Below, piece after piece: positions 60,302 through 64,000 of a DNA stretch of 64,000 nt; position 1 is the first letter of the stretch; each line of letters opens with the position of its first letter. A model generated the notes under the pieces. The model was not told the origin of the DNA. It searched no databases and saw only the letters and a program-made list of their open reading frames with translations. A program made the position numbers and the translations under genes. The stretch is from CAWBBA01 sp963729795 (GTDB lineage: Bacteria > Desulfobacterota > Desulfomonilia > Desulfomonilales > Desulfomonilaceae), in the NCBI GenBank assembly GCA_963729795.1, contig CAVSPC010000035.1:1-64000 (forward strand), read 5' to 3'.

Positions 60302-62926
60302 ATGACGAGGCTCACCCAATTTTTTAGCACGATATTTAAAAAGAGACGCGGGGACCTACATACTGACTCGAATGTCCAGGAGTTACGTGCAGCTTTTGCC
60401 GTCCGTTATAACGACTTTAAACTTTTGCTCACCGCTAACAACAAAGCTCTCGAAATCATGAGCGACCTTGAAAAGGCTCTCGAGGGGAATCAGCCTCTCG
60501 GGATGTCTTTCGTCAGGTCCAGATGCACGGCTGTTTCCGTCAACGTTTTCAAAATCATCAAGCACCTTGATGCGCTTGCCCCGGGTAAATACTTTGATTT
60601 GTACGAGCGATTCCGGCTCATCCAGGAAGCCATCAACAGGATATTGTTGCAGAAAAAGCTTCAGAGGGGGAACAAGCTGGTCTTGCCACTTCGATCCATA
60701 GATCGGAACATGGCCGACCAGGTGGGAAACAAAATGGCAAATGTGGCGGAGATGCGCAATCGTATCCGTTTGTCGGTTCCGAACGGGTTTGTGATCTCGG
60801 CTCTTGCCTTCCAAAAGTTTGTCGAGCATAACGACCTTCAAACCGAAATAGATCGTCGCATCCAGGCATCCAATTCGGAAGAGATAGACGACCTTTACAG
60901 GCTGAGCACAGGCATTCAACAGCTCATCATTCGAGCACCTGTGCCCGGAGACGTTGAGAAGGCTATCTTGAATGCCTATCGGGAATTGGAGAGCGAATCT
61001 GGTCCCAATGTGAAGATTTCCTTGAGAAGCAGTGCTCTCGGTGAAGATGTGGCCGGCACATCATTCGCGGGCCAATTTGCAACCAGATTAAACATTAGCT
61101 CGGAAAACATTATCCGCGCATACAAAGAAGTAGTCGCCAGCAAGTACGGGCTACCCGCAATAACATATCGCTTGAGTCGAGGCATCCCTGACGAGGACAT
61201 TGCCATGTGCGTTGGTTGCATGGTGATGTTGAACGCCGCGGCGGGTGGTGTCATGTACTCGCGGAATCCACTGAACATCAGGGATCGTTCGGTTATCATC
61301 AATTCTGTGTGGGGGTTGGCCAAGGCAGTTGTGGATGGAACCGTGGCGCCGGACGTCTTTGTCGTGTCCACGGATGGTGCTCCAGCCATTAAACAGAAAG
61401 ATATCAGCATCAAAGAACGGGAATTCGTTTGCTATCCTGACGAGGGCGTGTGCCGGATGGAGTTGACGGGTGAAAAGAGCGCATCCCAGTCCATAAGCGA
61501 CACGCAAGCCCTTGCGTTGGCGTCCATGGCCGTGCGGTTAGATGAACATTACGGCGAGCCTCAGGACATCGAGTGGGCTGTGACCTCCGAGGGGGCGATT
61601 TATATTCTTCAGTGCCGTCCTCTCCAACAGCTAGATAGAAAAGGGCATGGTCGCCCTGCCTCAGGCGAGCCTAAGGAATTCGGGTCGGTCATAACGCGGG
61701 GCGGCGTCACAGCGGCTTCAGGAATAGCCTGCGGGTCGGTCTTCATTGTTGATAAGTCGGTGGACAAACTTAAGTTCCCTGATGGGGCGGTGCTGGTGAC
61801 CTCACAATCACTGCCCAGATGGGCTCCTCTCTTGAGTCGCGCTGTGGCCGTGGTTACCGAACTCGGAGGTGTTGCGGGGCATCTTGCGAGTGTGGCAAGA
61901 GAATTCGGCGTACCCGCCTTGTTCGGCGTACCCGCGGTCACGCAGAGCTTGAAAAACGGCGATCTCGTCACAGTGGATGCCGATGGATTAACCATTTACA
62001 AGGGCCGTGTGGAACCCTTGTTAGCCGGGCAGGAAAAGAAGAAGAACTTGATGGCGGGCAGCCCACTTTATGAAATTCTTCAATGTGTAACCTCTTACAT
62101 AGTACCGTTAAATCTTTTGGATCCGGATTCCACCGAGTTCAGCCCCAGGAGATGCATTACTCTCCACGACATTACTCGTTTCTGCCATGAAAAATCAGTT
62201 CACGAGATGTTTAATTTCGGCAAGGAGCACCGTTTTCCCGAACGTTCCAGCAAACAGTTGGTCTGCCACGTGCCTATGCAGTGGTGGGTCATCAATCTTG
62301 ATGACGGATTCAAGGAAGACGTCAAAGGGAAGTATGTCAACCTGGACAACATCAGCTCCATCCCCATGTTGGCGTTATGGGAGGGCGTAGTCGCAGTAAC
62401 ATGGGAAGGTCCGCCGCCTGTGGACGCCAAGGGCTTCATGTCCATCCTGATGCAGGCGACTGCTAATCCGGCGTTGGATCCCGCGATGCAATCCCCTTAT
62501 GCGGCTCGAAACTATTTCATGATTTCCAAGAATTTTTGTAGCCTGACTTCCAGGTTTGGCTTCCATTTTTCCACCGTTGAAGCGCTCGTAGGTGATAGAG
62601 CGCTTGAGAACTACGCCAGTTTCACATTTAAGGGAGGAGCTGCCGACCACGCTCGCAAAGCGAGGCGGGCTATTTTCATTGGCGGAATTCTGGAAGAATT
62701 CGGCTTTCGAGTGAAAGTCATGAAAGACAGCCTTTTTGCGCGGCTGGAGGGGGAAGACCAGGAGGTCATGAAGAAAAGACTCCGGATACTCGGTTACCTC
62801 ATCATTCATACACGCCAGTTGGACATGGTGATGTCCAATGATACGGCTATCCACAAGTATAAAAATAAGATTCTTGGCGATATTCATTCTGTTGTGAACG
62901 ATGCCGCATCGGCTTATCCTCGGTAA
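60302..62926 (+). CDS. PEP-synthase/PPDK-like protein without the PEP-binding barrel
   Basis: The 874-residue protein has an unknown N-terminal region (about 1-125), an ATP-grasp PPDK N-domain (about 140-450: VSLRSSALGEDVAGTSFAGQ-like segment, MLNAAAGGVMYSRNPLN, VWGLAKAVVDGTV, DIEWAVTSEG) and the mobile phosphohistidine domain (TELGGVAGHLASVAREFGVP, H527). The last 260 residues (about 600-874) are not the usual PEP/pyruvate TIM barrel and I do not recognise them. It probably phosphorylates its histidine from ATP and passes the phosphate to something other than pyruvate (inference). It lies downstream of the TauE unit. Confidence 0.82.
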   Translation: MTRLTQFFSTIFKKRRGDLHTDSNVQELRAAFAVRYNDFKLLLTANNKALEIMSDLEKALEGNQPLGMSFVRSRCTAVSVNVFKIIKHLDALAPGKYFDLYERFRLIQEAINRILLQKKLQRGNKLVLPLRSIDRNMADQVGNKMANVAEMRNRIRLSVPNGFVISALAFQKFVEHNDLQTEIDRRIQASNSEEIDDLYRLSTGIQQLIIRAPVPGDVEKAILNAYRELESESGPNVKISLRSSALGEDVAGTSFAGQFATRLNISSENIIRAYKEVVASKYGLPAITYRLSRGIPDEDIAMCVGCMVMLNAAAGGVMYSRNPLNIRDRSVIINSVWGLAKAVVDGTVAPDVFVVSTDGAPAIKQKDISIKEREFVCYPDEGVCRMELTGEKSASQSISDTQALALASMAVRLDEHYGEPQDIEWAVTSEGAIYILQCRPLQQLDRKGHGRPASGEPKEFGSVITRGGVTAASGIACGSVFIVDKSVDKLKFPDGAVLVTSQSLPRWAPLLSRAVAVVTELGGVAGHLASVAREFGVPALFGVPAVTQSLKNGDLVTVDADGLTIYKGRVEPLLAGQEKKKNLMAGSPLYEILQCVTSYIVPLNLLDPDSTEFSPRRCITLHDITRFCHEKSVHEMFNFGKEHRFPERSSKQLVCHVPMQWWVINLDDGFKEDVKGKYVNLDNISSIPMLALWEGVVAVTWEGPPPVDAKGFMSILMQATANPALDPAMQSPYAARNYFMISKNFCSLTSRFGFHFSTVEALVGDRALENYASFTFKGGAADHARKARRAIFIGGILEEFGFRVKVMKDSLFARLEGEDQEVMKKRLRILGYLIIHTRQLDMVMSNDTAIHKYKNKILGDIHSVVNDAASAYPR

Positions 62927-63352
62927 CATGAGGCTGGCTATTATCAGATGGCTGGCTGCAATGGCAGCATTAGCGCCCCTTACGAAGCCTTAACCGAAAT
63001 CTCACAGATCCTGTTGATAACTTGCTGGTAACCCGGTGGATAACTCTCGTATGACTTGGAAAATACTGCCTCGAAAGCAAACTGCGTTAAGTCGGGACAC
63101 TAAAAAATGATCCGTCATTTCGTGGAGATACACCAAAGTTCCCTATTCTCTTAAGTTTGGTACAAAATTGTTCCTGGAGCCAAATCAGTTATAAACACCT
63201 GTTGATAGATGATTATTTCGGTGCCTGGGAACACCGTGTTTTTCAAGCAGAATCGTCACCCCTACGATCGGATGTCGGAACACGCCGATAGTAAATACCG
63301 GGTCCCGGGCATTCCAGGAACAACCGGCCTGTTCAACCGCAGGGAAGTATAT
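62927..63352. other. Intergenic region with DnaA-box-like words
   Basis: TGTTGATAA (63012-63020), GGTGGATAA (63035-63043) and TGTTGATAG (63200-63208) each differ from the DnaA box TGTGGATAA by one or two bases. No gene is called. The region separates convergent genes, which is not typical for an origin. Confidence 0.35.
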
Positions 63353-63952
63353 TTAGTGTCCGTATTTTATAAGGAGGGAGGCCACCGTCAGCGGGACCAT
63401 AAAAGCGAGCCACAATCTCGGCAACAGCTTACCTGCGAAGACAGTGTTCCAATTAAGAATAACGAACAGAATTGCTACAGGCGAAAGGAAGAAGCATAGC
63501 AGCCCCCAAAGCCGGCTCTCCCGCGCCGCATAGTAGACGACAACCAGATAATACAGAAAGATGAACAAGGCGCATCCCAGAGTATAAGCTAACACAATCT
63601 GCCGGCTGTAACCCAAGAGAGCAAAAGGGATAGGTAGGAAACCTAAAGCAACTGCGGTGTAAATGATCCACAGTTTCTTTTTACGTTTCTTTTCTTGGAG
63701 TTCTGCATCATCTTCGTAGAAACTTGACGCAATGAGATTGTGATACGTACCCGTTTGCAATTCCGGGTCAAGTTGGCCGAGAGCCACATGAGTCGGCGCC
63801 TTCTCGGCACTGATCTGCTCCAGCTTAGAAAAAACAATCCCACAGTGACCGCACTCGATTTCGCTTCCGTCCCGACTCATCCCGCAATGCGGGCATCTGG
63901 CACCCGACTTTTGAGAATCAGTCTCGCCATTGAGCCGTGGTACCGCCGGCAA
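63353..63952 (-). CDS. Zinc-ribbon membrane protein, possibly 5'-truncated by window end
   Basis: The 199-residue protein starts with a zinc ribbon (CPHCG ... CGHCGIVFSKL, about 20-44), then a linker, then four hydrophobic segments (LWIIYTAVALGFLPIPFALL, IVLAYTLGCALFIFLYYLVV and two more). The chosen start TTG 63952 has GGGGG eight bases upstream. The frame stays open to the window edge at 64000 with no ATG, so the true start may lie outside. Function unknown; the ribbon probably faces the cytoplasm. Confidence 0.65.
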   Translation of the reverse strand: MPAVPRLNGETDSQKSGARCPHCGMSRDGSEIECGHCGIVFSKLEQISAEKAPTHVALGQLDPELQTGTYHNLIASSFYEDDAELQEKKRKKKLWIIYTAVALGFLPIPFALLGYSRQIVLAYTLGCALFIFLYYLVVVYYAARESRLWGLLCFFLSPVAILFVILNWNTVFAGKLLPRLWLAFMVPLTVASLLIKYGH

Positions 63953-64000
63953 TGGACGAGCCCCCTGTGCCCGGGAAATTTCGTTGTTTAAGGTGGGGGA

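Noticed and set aside
1..64000. CRISPR array, tRNA or rRNA genes
   Set aside because: No regular direct repeats with spacers and no tRNA or rRNA core sequences were recognised by eye; a tRNAscan/Infernal run would settle it.

Overview
The window reads as chromosomal DNA of a moderately GC-rich, anaerobic or microaerophilic Gram-negative bacterium of the Desulfobacterota (former Deltaproteobacteria), most like the Desulfomonile/Syntrophobacterales group. This rests on gene content: a DHH-CBS-tRNA nucleotidyltransferase fusion, a glutaredoxin-like protein paired with a ferredoxin:thioredoxin reductase catalytic chain, an RpoH sigma factor with an intact RpoH box, PilZ proteins, a NapH/NapG-like ferredoxin, a recA-pilT pair and a TauE/PEP-synthase-like cluster. 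It is inference from families, not a species call. No rRNA, tRNA or CRISPR array was recognised.

Layout. 0-15 kb: LysE exporter (cut by the window edge), a DUF433/DUF5615 toxin-antitoxin pair, a Tat-exported superoxide dismutase, redox genes, a HAD/TPR pair, a DnaJ/CbpM chaperone pair, an amidohydrolase, a thioesterase with a broken YgiT-type zinc-finger gene, a pyruvate/oxaloacetate carboxyltransferase and the tRNA nucleotidyltransferase fusion. 15-26 kb: envelope and signalling genes (FHA, PP2C phosphatase, SH3 lipoprotein, LemA, DUF362, a fused NapHG-like ferredoxin, a TPR-zinc-ribbon Ser/Thr kinase). 26-35.5 kb: the most unusual region, seven proteins carrying nine copies of one short HTH-like domain (signature DLRxG...D..L..KY.LS) joined to PilZ, zinc-ribbon, ankyrin or membrane modules. 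Between them lie a hybrid histidine kinase and a LuxR-type regulator that share the same sensor domain. 36-42 kb: alaS, then a small accessory patch (DNA methyltransferase, FRG-domain protein, RelE/AbrB-like toxin-antitoxin). 42-57 kb: housekeeping genes (PHP esterase, phosphodiesterase, trmL, rpoH, bioB, gcvH, TonB, DUF1848, recA, pilT, response regulators). 57-64 kb: TauE-type exporter, its membrane partner, a PEP-synthase-like enzyme and a zinc-ribbon membrane protein.

Working together: the 26-35 kb cluster looks like a cyclic-di-GMP-responsive regulatory array. All four dedicated PilZ proteins keep RxxxR and (D/N)xSxxG, and each has one or two HTH-like domains in front. The PP2C, FHA and kinase genes suggest a nearby Ser/Thr phosphorylation circuit. 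RpoH and DnaJ/CbpM suggest a heat-shock link.

Six single-base frameshifts are visible in five genes (alaS twice, YgiT, the methyltransferase, the RelE-like toxin, and a secreted protein after DUF1848). Every one is one extra base, and all lie in or beside short mononucleotide runs. Either the sequence carries insertion-type base-calling errors or these are real lesions. alaS is essential, so error is likelier there. The toxin lesion sits in a perfect hairpin and could be a real quasipalindrome mutation. Many intergenic regions hold dispersed palindromes (GTAGGGGC..., CACCGCAGAG..., ATTGCTTCG..., a 15-bp perfect hairpin, and a nested 186-bp inverted repeat).
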